Shown here piece after piece: positions 55,634-64,000 of a stretch of DNA of 64,000 nt. The position numbers and the translations under genes are program-made. The first letter of the stretch is position 1. Each line of letters opens with the position of its first letter. Where the stretch lies: NCBI RefSeq assembly GCF_004357765.1, contig NZ_SMTE01000007.1, positions 1 through 64,000 on the forward strand, written 5' to 3'. Origin of the DNA: Pseudomonas putida (GTDB taxonomy: Bacteria; Pseudomonadota; Gammaproteobacteria; Pseudomonadales; Pseudomonadaceae). The notes under the pieces were generated by a model that did no database searches, was not told the origin of the DNA, and saw nothing but the letters and a program-made list of their open reading frames with translations.

Positions 55634-56344
55634 ATGGAAAAACGCGACGAACTCTACCGCGGCAAGGCCAAATCGGTTTACAAGACCGACGACGCCGACC
55701 GCTTGATCCTGCTGTTCCGTAACGACACCTCGGCGTTCGACGGCAAGCGCATCGAACAGCTGGATCGCAAGGGCATGGTGAACAACAAGTTCAATGCCTT
55801 CATCATGCAAAAGCTCGAAGAAGCCGGCGTGCCGACTCAGTTCGACAAGCTGCTGGGCGACAACGAGTGCCTGGTGAAGAAGCTCGACATGATCCCGGTC
55901 GAATGCGTGGTGCGTAATTATGCCGCCGGCAGCCTGGTCAAGCGCCTGGGTGTGGAAGAGGGCATCAAGCTGGAGCCGTCCACCTTCGAACTGTTCCTGA
56001 AGAACGATGAGAAAGGCGATCCGTTCATCAACGAATCCCACGTCATGGCGTTCGGTTGGGGTACCGCCGAGCAGTTGGCCGAGATGAAGAAGTTGTCGCT
56101 CAAGGTCAACGAAGTGCTGAGCAAGCTGTTCGACGACGCAGGCCTGCTGCTGGTCGACTTCAAGCTGGAGTTCGGTGTGTTCCATGGCCAGATCGTGCTG
56201 GGCGACGAGTTCAGCCCGGACGGTTGCCGCCTGTGGGACAAGGAAACCCGCAAGAAGATGGACAAGGACCGCTTCCGTCAGGGGCTGGGTGATGTGATCG
56301 AAGCCTACGAAGAAGTTGCCAAGCGCCTGGGCGTGCCGCTGTAA
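55634..56344 (+). CDS. purC: SAICAR synthetase PurC
   Basis: A 236-residue ATP-dependent ligase of purine synthesis, adding aspartate to CAIR. Conserved starts [51 protein letters not shown] and LVDFKLEFG. Full length. It is 29 nt after the metallo-hydrolase gene, at the end of the dapA-bamC cluster. Confidence 0.97.
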   Translation: MEKRDELYRGKAKSVYKTDDADRLILLFRNDTSAFDGKRIEQLDRKGMVNNKFNAFIMQKLEEAGVPTQFDKLLGDNECLVKKLDMIPVECVVRNYAAGSLVKRLGVEEGIKLEPSTFELFLKNDEKGDPFINESHVMAFGWGTAEQLAEMKKLSLKVNEVLSKLFDDAGLLLVDFKLEFGVFHGQIVLGDEFSPDGCRLWDKETRKKMDKDRFRQGLGDVIEAYEEVAKRLGVPL

Positions 56345-56398
56345 GCGGTTGGTTCACGCAAGCGCCTGATACCACGCGATTTTTTTGCAAATAAAGGT

Positions 56399-56426
56399 TT
56401 GCGTTTTCAGATTTCGCTGGTATGAT
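56399..56426 (+). promoter_or_regulatory. tRNA-Ser promoter
   Basis: TTGCGT, 16 nt, TATGAT, 10 nt before the tRNA. Confidence 0.7.
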
Positions 56427-56436
56427 GCGCGGCATT

Positions 56437-56526
56437 GGAGAGATGCCGGAGTGGTCGAACGGGACGGATTCGAAATCCGTTGTACTGGCAACAGTACCTA
56501 GGGTTCAAATCCCTATCTCTCCGCCA
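56437..56526 (+). tRNA. tRNA-Ser(CGA)
   Basis: A 90-nt class II tRNA with encoded CCA. Acceptor GGAGAGA/TCTCTCC, anticodon stem-loop ACGGATTCGAAATCCGT with anticodon CGA, a long variable arm (TGTACTGGCAACAGTACC) and T-loop TTCAAAT. Confidence 0.97.
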
Positions 56527-56535
56527 TACATCTAG

Positions 56536-56570
56536 AAGCCCCGCAGATTAACGTCTGCGGGGCTTTTTCG
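56536..56570 (+). terminator. Terminator after tRNA-Ser
   Basis: AAGCCCCGCAGA, 6-nt loop, TCTGCGGGGCTT then TTT. Confidence 0.92.
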
Positions 56571-56703
56571 TTATTGGGTGTTTGATCTCACGAGTCCGAT
56601 TTCGGCATCGTCGAGCAGCGCCCTTCGCGGGCCTGCCCAAACGACACATCACTTATCGCAGTGTTCGCGGCCTGCCTGTCGGGAGCTTGCTCTTTCCTGC
56701 GAC

Positions 56704-57144
56704 CTACTTGGGCTGCATGGCGAACCCAACACCGAAGCGATTCCACGCGTTGATCGCTGCGATCACAAAGGTCAACTCCGACAATTCCTGTTCATCGAAT
56801 TGCGCGGCCACTTCTTCGTAGATGTCATCAGGCGCTTGCCGCTGTGCCACCAGTGTCAGCGTTTCGGTCCACAGGAGGGCCGCGCGTTCGCGGGCGTCGA
56901 AGAAAGGTGTTTCCTTCCAGGCGGTGATGGCCATCAGGCGCCGGGGCGTTTCTCCAGCCTTGATCGCATCGCTGGTGTGCAGATCGATGCAATAGGCGCA
57001 GCCATTGATCTGCGAAGCGCGGATCCTCACCAGTTCGCGAAGCGCGGCAGGCAAGACGGATTGGGAGGCGGCTTTCTCAAGGCCAATCATCGCTTTCATG
57101 GCGTCAGGCGCAGCTTCGTAATAATTGATGCGGGCATTGTTCAT
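56704..57144 (-). CDS. AhpD-like carboxymuconolactone decarboxylase-family protein
   Basis: A 146-residue helical protein with the peroxidase-like motif INGCAYCIDLHTSDA (CxxC plus downstream His, residues about 47-61), the AhpD catalytic arrangement. Members act as alkylhydroperoxidases or antioxidant partners. Start is the ATG giving MNNARINYYE with GGAG 7 nt upstream. A LysR gene diverges from it across about 110 nt, so it is probably that regulator's target. Confidence 0.88.
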   Translation of the reverse strand: MNNARINYYEAAPDAMKAMIGLEKAASQSVLPAALRELVRIRASQINGCAYCIDLHTSDAIKAGETPRRLMAITAWKETPFFDARERAALLWTETLTLVAQRQAPDDIYEEVAAQFDEQELSELTFVIAAINAWNRFGVGFAMQPK

Positions 57145-57253
57145 CAGTGTTCTCCAGCAGTTGATTGGAAAGCCTCGGCTGAGCGCACTGTAGGTAAAAC
57201 AAGATCTCGGATAAACTGGCTGATCTCGGTTTATTTGTACGGGTTTTCGCATA

Positions 57254-58168
57254 ATGGCGCTGGATCGATTGGAGGCAATGCGCGCGTTTTGCCGGATCGT
57301 GGAAGTTGGCAGCTTCAACGCTGCCGCACAGTCGTTGGGGGTGGCCAAAACCACGATTTCAGGGCAAGTGCAGGCGCTGGAGGCGTTGCTTGGCATGAAG
57401 CTGCTGCATCGCACCACCCGGAAAGTCTCGCCGACGACCGAAGGCGCGGCGTACTACGCAAGGGCCCGTACGGTCATCGATGAAGTCGATGAGCTGGAAG
57501 CCTCGGTGTCGCATAGCCGAAACATGGTGCATGGGCGGGTGCGCATCGAAATGCCTTCGCCTGTGGGCGTGCTCTGTGTAGTGCCTGGCCTGGGTGACTT
57601 CATTGCTCGATTTCCGCAGATCCATCTGGACATCGGTTGCAGCGAACGTGTCGTCGATCTGGTCCAGGAAGGCGTCGACTGTGCGATTCGTGGCGGCGTG
57701 ATCGCCGACCAGGATCTGGTATGCCGGCCCATAGGTCGGATGCGTTTTTCGCTCTGTGCCGCTCCTGCTTACCTCGAAGGCGCAGGTGTTCTTCGCACGC
57801 CTGCGGACCTGGCGACCCATAAACACTTCGGTTTCAAGTTTCCGGCCACCGGCAGGCGCTATGTTCCCACTCTCACATCCGGGGAGGTCCGATTTGACCT
57901 GGACCTGCCGCCTTTTCTTTACTTCAACAACGGAGGCGCCACGGCAGCAGCGTTGCTCGCCGGACTGGGTATCGGATTCTTGCCTACTGCGCACGCCCGG
58001 CCATATCTCCGAAGCGGTACGCTGATCGAGGTATTGCCTGATTGGCAGATGGCGAGCATGCCGCTTTCCATCGTGTATCCACAAACCCGGCACCTTTCGG
58101 CCAGGGTGAGGGCGTTCACAGATTGGGTGGCGGCATTGATGGCGAACGATCCGTTGTGGACGCTTTGA
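57254..58168 (+). CDS. LysR-family regulator, divergent from AhpD-like gene
   Basis: A 304-residue regulator: winged helix-turn-helix at residues about 5-62 (FCRIVEVGSFNAAAQSLGVAKTTISGQVQALEALLG) and a periplasmic-binding-protein-like effector domain (RVRIEMPSPVGVLCVVPGLGDFIARFPQIHLDI). It belongs to the CrgA/YhjC-like branch by pattern. Probably controls the divergent AhpD-like gene and itself, perhaps in response to an oxidised or toxic compound; the inducer is unknown. Confidence 0.9.
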   Translation: MALDRLEAMRAFCRIVEVGSFNAAAQSLGVAKTTISGQVQALEALLGMKLLHRTTRKVSPTTEGAAYYARARTVIDEVDELEASVSHSRNMVHGRVRIEMPSPVGVLCVVPGLGDFIARFPQIHLDIGCSERVVDLVQEGVDCAIRGGVIADQDLVCRPIGRMRFSLCAAPAYLEGAGVLRTPADLATHKHFGFKFPATGRRYVPTLTSGEVRFDLDLPPFLYFNNGGATAAALLAGLGIGFLPTAHARPYLRSGTLIEVLPDWQMASMPLSIVYPQTRHLSARVRAFTDWVAALMANDPLWTL

Positions 58169-58193
58169 GCAGTTACTCATTGCTCTCTGGGGG

Positions 58194-59060
58194 TCACTGC
58201 CCTTTCGGTCGTCCATCGCACTGGATCGATTGTTCTCGCCAGTACTGCCACACTCGATCCCATCCGCTTTCATGCGTGACACCGGGTATCACGACGGTTT
58301 CGAGGCATGCGGCAGGCTCTAATCGTTGGCGATAGAAGACTTCGATCGCTGCAGGAACCACCCGATCGTCAGCGCCTGACAAGTGTCTTTGGGGAATCTT
58401 GGCCAAGCGCTGGCGGTACTGCAAGGGCTCAAGTGAGCCGGTCAGAGGTGAGAGTTGGTGTATTCGAACCCATTCTGTCGGGCTAAGGTTGCCGGCCAGT
58501 GTTTGTATCTGACTGACATCATCGCGTCGGGCGGCCAGTAGCAGAGCCACTGCGGCGCCACCGGAGTAGCCAACCAGTTCGAAACTCTTGTTGTGATAAC
58601 GCGCTTTGAACAGATCGAGCGCTTGGTCAAGGCTGGCAACGACCTCTTCGGAGAATCGCTGGTTTGTCCACATCTCGTTCGTACATGTCGGTACGCTGAC
58701 GAACTGACAGGGACGGGCAAGATAGATTGATGGCGTTGGATCATTCAGCGCCAATCGCGTGACCATCAGTTGTCGGGGGCTGGGATCGGTACTTGGCTGC
58801 GTTGCTGTCGCCCAGGCGCGGCCATCACCTTCCAGATAAATGCGTAGGTGGGTGGGGGCCTCTTGCTTGACCGCAGCGACCATCGCCAGAGGAAAAGGGC
58901 GGGTGGCCAAAATTTCCAGATGCTGGCCATGATTGGCTGCCAGCGCCTGAAGTGCCTGCTGAGGCGACTGGCATCCGCTCAGCACGGCACTGAACATCAG
59001 TGCCGTGCCTTGCAGGCAAATCCCAACCCAGCGCAGTGGGCCGAGTTTTGCAAGGGGCAT
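58194..59060 (-). CDS. Lipoprotein alpha/beta hydrolase
   Basis: A 288-residue predicted lipoprotein (lipobox VLSGC, Cys30) with an alpha/beta hydrolase fold: nucleophile GYSGGAA near residue 165, acid in SGADDRVV near 230, His in PGVTHESGWDRV near 265. The lid region is short. Its start overlaps the autotransporter stop (TGATG), so it is the second gene of that operon. Substrate unknown; it may process or release the autotransporter passenger or act on envelope lipids, both speculative. Confidence 0.82.
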   Translation of the reverse strand: MPLAKLGPLRWVGICLQGTALMFSAVLSGCQSPQQALQALAANHGQHLEILATRPFPLAMVAAVKQEAPTHLRIYLEGDGRAWATATQPSTDPSPRQLMVTRLALNDPTPSIYLARPCQFVSVPTCTNEMWTNQRFSEEVVASLDQALDLFKARYHNKSFELVGYSGGAAVALLLAARRDDVSQIQTLAGNLSPTEWVRIHQLSPLTGSLEPLQYRQRLAKIPQRHLSGADDRVVPAAIEVFYRQRLEPAACLETVVIPGVTHESGWDRVWQYWREQSIQCDGRPKGQ

Positions 59061-61636
59061 CAGAAGTCGTAGCGCACTTTGGCTGTGAAGGTGTTGGCTT
59101 CGAAGTCCGACTTGCCGACATAGTCGTAGTTCAAGCCGACCGTGACAGCGCCCAGATGATAATCGGCGCCTACACCCGCTTCATAGCTGTTGCGTACGGC
59201 ACTGGCACCGCTGGTCACGAAAGGCGTATTACCCGAGACGAAGGTCGAGGTGCTGCTGACTTCGTCACCGATGAAGTCGTGGTAGGCCATGACTTTGGCT
59301 TGCGGCTCAAATGTACCATTGCCCAGGGGGAAGCTGCCGGCAACGCGCAGACCCGCACCCAATTCCGCCACTTCAAAACGCTGATCTTCGACCTTCAGTG
59401 CGGCGGAGCTGCCTTTTTCACGGTACCCGTCGATATCCACGAGGCTGTATCGCGCGGCAAGGCGTGGCTCGACCAGAACCGAAGGGGAGATGTGGTAGGT
59501 GTAGCCACCGACCAGATTTACACCGAACAGATTGCTGTCGTAGTCCGCTTTGGCGGTTGTGCCGGCAATGCTGCGTTTGCTTTCGTTGTCGTTCAAGCCA
59601 TAGGTCAGACTGGCATCAACGAAGTAGTTGCCCTGCTCGAAACCGCCGTACAGGGTGAAGGCGTGTCCGTCGACCTTGGTTTTGTCACCGGTCTTTCCGT
59701 TGACATCGGTGTTCAGGTAGCTGTACGCCACACCCAAGGTCACCTGATCGTTGAGCTTGCCGTCGGCACCCACTGCAATACCACGGCTGTAGGCGTTATA
59801 GCCGGCGACGTTGTCGCGCAGATCCTGGCTGGCATCGCTGTACAGGGTTTGCACCCAGACCCCGGTCTCCTTGAAGCCTTCGCCAGAAGACATACCGCGT
59901 GCGCCGGAGGTGCGGGCGCCGGTGACGTTGCTGATCAGGGTCTGGCCGGTAGTGGCCGCCTGGGTCGCACCGCCGTTGACCTCGGGGGTCAGCTGTTCGG
60001 CCAGTGCGCGCAGTGCCTTCGCGTCCTGGGAAGCATTGACATAGGACTGGAACACCTTGTCCTGCGGGTTCAGTGTAGCCAGTTGGGCGGCAACATTGCT
60101 GAATGCGGAAGCGGCGCGCTGGGCATTGTTGGAGCCACCGATGTCCTTGATCACCTCGCCGACTTCGGAAGCCGATTTGCTGGTGACGGTGGCAACGACC
60201 TGGTTACCTTCGATGACATAGGTGTCGACATTCAGCAGCGAGGAGCGGCTGCTGACCAGTTTGCCGTCCTCGGTCTGGTTGTCCAGCGAGTCTGCCTGGA
60301 CCAAGGTGTAGGTGCTGCCGTTGGCACTGAAATCGCTGCCTTGGGCAGCGAGGGTAATTTGCGAACCCTTTTCGAATGTGGCCGTGCCATCGACGCTCAG
60401 CACTGCTTTGCTGGCATCCGTCGCGCTACTGAGGTTCAGGTCCAGCGATGAACCGTTACCTACCAGCAGATCACCCTGCAAAGAGGTGTGGGCATTGACC
60501 AGCTGCAGATGGCCGGCTGTACCCTCGGTGCCAATCATCAGCGGGCCATTGTCGAACATCCGGATGTTGTAGCCATCGGCATCAGTGTTGGTGCCTTTGA
60601 ACAATGCATCACCGGTGACATAGATGCGGTCCAGGTCGATCAGGTTGCCGGTAATCGATCCACCCTGCCAGTCCAGCACCACGGTATCGGACGCTTCGGA
60701 TGCGTCGATCGCTTCATCTTCTGAAATCAGCGTGCCTCGGTTGACCAGCGTGAGCGCGCTACCTTCAGCTTCACCATCGAGGTCAAAACCACCGATTTCA
60801 ATTGCAGCATCGGTTGCCTGGATCAGGCCATTGTTGATGAGCTGGGCGGACGAAGAAGTAAAGCTCACACCGTCAAGTTCTACGCCAACGGCGTCGTCGC
60901 CTGTGGCGATGATGCGGCCATTGTTTTCAATGCCGCCGATATCGACCCGATCGGTGTAGATGAAGTACTCATTGGAAGTGGCATCCAATGCAGTGGCGTT
61001 CTTTCCGCTGACCTGAATCAAACCGTTGTTGATCAGCTTGCCGTCAATCTCGCCGCCTTCCAGCAAGATGCCCTTGGCGTTGGTGCCGCTCGCCAGAATC
61101 TGCCCGGTACTGGCGTTGATCAGATCACCATGCAATTCCGACTGTCCGGAGAATTCCAAGGCTCGGATGCCATCACCTTCGAATTCATTACCGCTAACGC
61201 TCAGGGTGCCTTCGTTGATCAGGTCACCGTGGATGATGGCAGGGTCGACCAGCATCGCCGACACACCATCGCCGCTCATCGTGATGCTGCCTTTGTTCAC
61301 CAGATTGCCCAGGATTTCAGTGGCCGGGCCGAACGATGAAGGGTCTTCGTCCTCTCCTGCCATGGACAGGTCCAGGCCATCGGAGTTAGTGCCATTCGCC
61401 TTGACGGTGGCGTTGATCACCAGGTCTTTGTTGAAGGTAACGCTGTTGAATTCGATGGCGTCCAAGTCGCTGTTGTTCGAAGAGAACGCGCCATTGACTT
61501 CCACGTGGTCTGCATAGGAGGCGTTTTCTATCTGCACGCCCGCGTTGGTCAGTGCGATAGTTTCAGCATAGACGGGATGTGCTGCGGCGGTGATCGCGAG
61601 AGCAATGAGCGTTTTTTGTAGGTTAACGACAGCCAC
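59060..61636 (-). CDS. Autotransporter (type Va) with beta-helical passenger
   Basis: An 858-residue surface protein. Signal peptide to about residue 24 (PVYA-ET); a passenger from 25 to about 570 built of repeated rungs (LVNKGSITMSGDG; LINEGTLSVSGNE; LINNGLIQVSGKN; IENNGRIIATGDD; LINNGLIQATDAA; LVNRGTLISEDEA), typical of a right-handed beta-helix; and a C-terminal autotransporter barrel of about 280 residues ending in KVRYDF. There is no protease triad, RGD or lipase motif in the passenger, so adhesion or self-association is the best guess. GTG start preceded by AAGGAATG. Confidence 0.9.
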   Translation of the reverse strand: MAVVNLQKTLIALAITAAAHPVYAETIALTNAGVQIENASYADHVEVNGAFSSNNSDLDAIEFNSVTFNKDLVINATVKANGTNSDGLDLSMAGEDEDPSSFGPATEILGNLVNKGSITMSGDGVSAMLVDPAIIHGDLINEGTLSVSGNEFEGDGIRALEFSGQSELHGDLINASTGQILASGTNAKGILLEGGEIDGKLINNGLIQVSGKNATALDATSNEYFIYTDRVDIGGIENNGRIIATGDDAVGVELDGVSFTSSSAQLINNGLIQATDAAIEIGGFDLDGEAEGSALTLVNRGTLISEDEAIDASEASDTVVLDWQGGSITGNLIDLDRIYVTGDALFKGTNTDADGYNIRMFDNGPLMIGTEGTAGHLQLVNAHTSLQGDLLVGNGSSLDLNLSSATDASKAVLSVDGTATFEKGSQITLAAQGSDFSANGSTYTLVQADSLDNQTEDGKLVSSRSSLLNVDTYVIEGNQVVATVTSKSASEVGEVIKDIGGSNNAQRAASAFSNVAAQLATLNPQDKVFQSYVNASQDAKALRALAEQLTPEVNGGATQAATTGQTLISNVTGARTSGARGMSSGEGFKETGVWVQTLYSDASQDLRDNVAGYNAYSRGIAVGADGKLNDQVTLGVAYSYLNTDVNGKTGDKTKVDGHAFTLYGGFEQGNYFVDASLTYGLNDNESKRSIAGTTAKADYDSNLFGVNLVGGYTYHISPSVLVEPRLAARYSLVDIDGYREKGSSAALKVEDQRFEVAELGAGLRVAGSFPLGNGTFEPQAKVMAYHDFIGDEVSSTSTFVSGNTPFVTSGASAVRNSYEAGVGADYHLGAVTVGLNYDYVGKSDFEANTFTAKVRYDF

Positions 61637-61850
61637 TTTTCATTCCTTGACATCGATTTGAGAAAGCTTCCTTGCATGGCTCCGCCTTGCATAGGTGGCC
61701 AATGGCCATGCTGGAGGCGCGCGGAGTATATATCCTGTGATTTATCATGGATATACATTTCTGGCGCCATTGTTATGGCTCATTCAGCAGGTGGGAATAG
61801 CTGGGAAACGGAGCCGTTATAGAGGGCGCGAACAGGTCAGCGAAACGGCT

Positions 61851-62804
61851 CTAAGCGGGGCCAATAGACACCAGCCCTTTGCGCTTTGTCGGGTCTGCTC
61901 CCTCGTCAAATGTACGCGGATGAGTAAACACATACTCCAACTCATCGGCCAATAATCTGGCCGGCCGGGTGATCAACTCCCGGTTCCGATAGACCATCGA
62001 TATATCCAGACCCGGCACCTCTTCCTCGATGGTCAGTGCTTCGAGCACCGGACCGCTGCGGTTCATGTAATCGAACATGCGCAGCGGCCAGTAGCTGATC
62101 ACATCCGTGCTGCAGGCCAGTTCACAGAAGATGATCCCGGCTGAACATTCGAGCAGGTCCTCGGGTGGCGCCAACTGGTAGTGCGTGAACATCAAGCCGA
62201 TCCGTGAGCTGTCCAGCGGCTCCTGCAGCAGCCATCGCTGGTCACGCAACTGCCGCAGGGAATGGGCGCTGCGTAGCGGGTGGCCGCAGCGTACGGCCAG
62301 TACGGTGGGTTGGCTATACAGCGCCGTCCACTGGAAGCCATCAGCGTAGCGGCTGGCCGGCTGGCACGACAGCACCAGGTCCAGTTGCCCTTCACGCAGG
62401 CCCTCCATCAACTTGGAAGGGCGCATCTCATGGATGCGCAGGCGTACTTCAGGATTGCGCTCGATGAACTGGTTGATTGCCGTGATCATCTGCGTTCTTG
62501 GCGTTGCCGGGGAGATACCGATCGATACGGTGCCGCCGGTTTCGCCTTTGAGCACGGCAATCTCTTCGCGGGCGCGGCGGGCCTCCTCCAGCATCAGGCG
62601 TGCCCTGCGCACCAGGCGCTCGCCGTATTCGGTGGTGGTGATACCTCGGTTGGAGCGCACCAGCAGGGGTACGCCAAGCGACGCTTCCAGCTCTTTGATC
62701 GTTTTCGAGAGAGCGGGCTGGGAAAGATGCAACAACCGGGCAGTTTCCTGGATGCTGCCGCTCTCGCAGATCGTGATCAGCACCTTCAGTTGATGGAGCT
62801 TCAT
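61851..62804 (-). CDS. LysR-family regulator, divergent from OprD-like gene
   Basis: A 317-residue regulator: helix-turn-helix at 1-60 (LKVLITICESGSIQETARLLHLSQPALSKTIKELEASLG) and effector domain (GTVSIGISPATPRTQMITAINQFIERNPEVRLRIHEMRPSKLMEGLREGQLDLVL), in the TsaR/AbgR-like branch. It diverges from an OprD-family porin gene across about 500 bases, so it may control that porin and associated catabolic genes outside the window. Confidence 0.88.
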   Translation of the reverse strand: MKLHQLKVLITICESGSIQETARLLHLSQPALSKTIKELEASLGVPLLVRSNRGITTTEYGERLVRRARLMLEEARRAREEIAVLKGETGGTVSIGISPATPRTQMITAINQFIERNPEVRLRIHEMRPSKLMEGLREGQLDLVLSCQPASRYADGFQWTALYSQPTVLAVRCGHPLRSAHSLRQLRDQRWLLQEPLDSSRIGLMFTHYQLAPPEDLLECSAGIIFCELACSTDVISYWPLRMFDYMNRSGPVLEALTIEEEVPGLDISMVYRNRELITRPARLLADELEYVFTHPRTFDEGADPTKRKGLVSIGPA

Positions 62805-63304
62805 AGGCTTTTTGTTTTCTTGGAAAGAGTCTGGCGTATTGCCATGAGGCGAAGATTAAACCTGGTGCGAATCAAGGTGCAACCTGGTGCAACCAAATTG
62901 ACACTCATCTTTTAATTGGAAGTTTGTTCAATAAAAACAATGATGTCTTATCAATGAGCAGCAAACGTTTGGCCCTGATCATCCATGCGCCATACTGGTG
63001 CAATGGCGGCTGATTCGTAGGTTTGGTTATACCTATGAAAAAGTATGTGGTTGCACCTATAGCCTTCAGAAAACTAGGATCCTCTAGCAAGGTGCTACCC
63101 GGTAATACCTCGCCGAGTAGTGTGCCTATGACCACTAAGAAAAATAGTCGGCCCACAAGCCACGTCTGTATGCAGTAACCGAAGAGTTCGCACTTCGGAT
63201 TGACCTGTCGCCACTCCGCATCCTTGACCCAGGCAGCCACGCTGGCCTGCCTTGTGGACAAGTGCGTCCTGAAAAAAAAGAAACACAAGGGAGAGTCGCT
63301 TCAC
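62805..63304. other. LysR-oprD divergent regulatory region
   Basis: No gene in these 500 bases; an open frame on the minus strand has poor coding character. AACCTGGTGC occurs twice, at 62859 and 62881, 22 bp apart, with further GGTGCAACC copies around them, as expected of a LysR-type binding region close to the regulator's own start. The middle part (62900-63080) is AT-rich. Confidence 0.45.
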
Positions 63305-64000
63305 ATGAAGAAAAAACTATTGAGCCTGGCCATTCTTTCGGCCATGGGGGGCTTCGGCGGGCAGGTGCTGGCCGGAGGATTCATCGAAGACAGCAGTGCA
63401 AAGCTCGAGCTGCGCAACTTCTATTTCAACCACGACTTCCGCGACACGCACACCGAGACCCAGGACGAATGGGGGCAGGCGTTCTTGCTCAACGTTCAGT
63501 CAGGGTTCACCCAAGGCGCCGTCGGCTTTGGCGCCGATGCCACCTATACCTTGGGCGTCAAACTCGATGCACCCGGGGCACGGTCGATATTCCCGGCCGA
63601 CTCCGACGGGGAGGCGGTGGACAACTTCAGCCGCGGCGGGCTGACCGGCAAAGTCCGGTTCTCCAAGACCGAGGCCCGCTACGGCATCCTCACCCCAAAG
63701 TTGCCGATTCTCTGGTCCAACGATGGCCGGATGCTGCCGCAACTGTTCGAGGGTGGACAGATCACCAGCAACGAGATCGACAACCTGACCCTTACCGGTG
63801 GCCAGATCGAACACGTGGTTGGACGGATGTCGAGTAACTTCACCGGAATGTCGATCTCCGGTGGTACCCAGCAGAGCAACCAGTTCCGTTTCGTCGGCGG
63901 TGACTACAAGGGTATCAAGGACCTGACTCTGCAGTACTACTTTGCCAACCTCGAGGACTACTACGACCAGCATTTCCTCGGTGCATTGCACAGCCTGCCG
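63305..64000 (+). CDS. OprD-family porin, 5' part (cut by window edge)
   Basis: The first 232 codons of an OprD-family outer-membrane porin; the frame is open to the last base. Signal peptide MKKKLLSLAILSAMGGFGGQVLA, then the family start GGFIEDSSAKLELRNFYFNHDFRD, QGAVGFGADATYTLGVKLDAPG, FSKTEARYGILTPKLPILWSNDGRMLPQ, and strand-rich sequence. AGGGAGAG lies before the ATG. It is distinct from the oprD gene at 23.5 kb. With the divergent LysR regulator it probably forms an uptake module for an aromatic or small acidic substrate; that is inference. Confidence 0.9.
   Translation, partial: MKKKLLSLAILSAMGGFGGQVLAGGFIEDSSAKLELRNFYFNHDFRDTHTETQDEWGQAFLLNVQSGFTQGAVGFGADATYTLGVKLDAPGARSIFPADSDGEAVDNFSRGGLTGKVRFSKTEARYGILTPKLPILWSNDGRMLPQLFEGGQITSNEIDNLTLTGGQIEHVVGRMSSNFTGMSISGGTQQSNQFRFVGGDYKGIKDLTLQYYFANLEDYYDQHFLGALHSLP

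Noticed and set aside
59000-60451. Plus-strand open frame over the autotransporter barrel
   Set aside because: Mirror of beta-strand codons; no independent support.
62905-63288. Possible small membrane protein on the minus strand before the OprD-like gene
   Set aside because: Weak start, mixed composition, and it occupies the divergent control region; judged non-coding.

Overview
The window is chromosomal DNA of a Pseudomonas, most likely of the P. putida group. The main evidence is the order of its core genes: rimO, kup, acvB/mprF, dinB, proS, oprD, slyX, dps, aspS, yebC, ruvCAB, ybgC-tolQRAB-pal-cpoB, queEC, tRNA-Lys, McpU-like chemoreceptor, nadA, bcp-gcvR, dapA-bamC, purC. This matches Pseudomonas chromosomes as I recall them. 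High-GC codon use, REP-type repeats and GTG starts at overlapping genes agree. No database search was possible, so family names rest on motifs, length and context.

Layout. (1) 1-4.1 kb: the end of a Gly/His-rich repeat protein, then a DUF6502 protein, a secreted DUF5666-type protein with extreme low-complexity repeats, and a small predicted outer-membrane barrel, closed by a strong terminator. (2) 4.2-12.9 kb: rimO, then an accessory block in what should be the short divergent rimO-kup intergenic region. A 31-bp sequence overlapping the -35 of the rimO promoter occurs three times (5605, 11816, 12788). It divides the block into a 6.2-kb island and a 1-kb island. The larger one holds an orphan tail-spike gene, a serine-acetyltransferase-like gene, a small gene under a near-perfect LexA box, two AT-rich membrane-protein genes of unknown function and a broken third gene. 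The smaller holds a higBA toxin-antitoxin pair with a visible promoter and operator. The larger island ends in an exact 209-bp copy of the rimO 5' end and promoter. (3) 12.9-26 kb: kup, the aminoacyl-phosphatidylglycerol synthase/hydrolase pair mprF-acvB, two initiator tRNAs, LexA-controlled dinB, a lipoprotein gene, proS, an OprD porin, HIT and slyX. (4) 26-40.7 kb: membrane-anchored cold-shock protein, dps, aspS, yebC, ruvCAB, the complete Tol-Pal operon, queE/queC and tRNA-Lys. (5) 40.7-56.5 kb: atypical CDF protein, chemoreceptor, APC permease, YdgA-like protein, nadA, BepA-like protease, TusA, PerM-like permease, bcp-gcvR, dapA-bamC-metallohydrolase-purC and tRNA-Ser. (6) 56.5-64 kb: AhpD-like protein with a divergent LysR regulator, a lipoprotein hydrolase/autotransporter operon, a second LysR regulator and the start of a second OprD porin cut by the window edge.

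Most of the window is conserved housekeeping DNA: DNA repair (ruvCAB, dinB), envelope integrity (Tol-Pal, BamC, MprF/AcvB), translation (proS, aspS, tRNAs, RimO) and biosynthesis (NAD, lysine, purines, queuosine). The part most likely to hold something undescribed is the rimO-kup hotspot, especially the AT-rich module at 8.4-11.6 kb.
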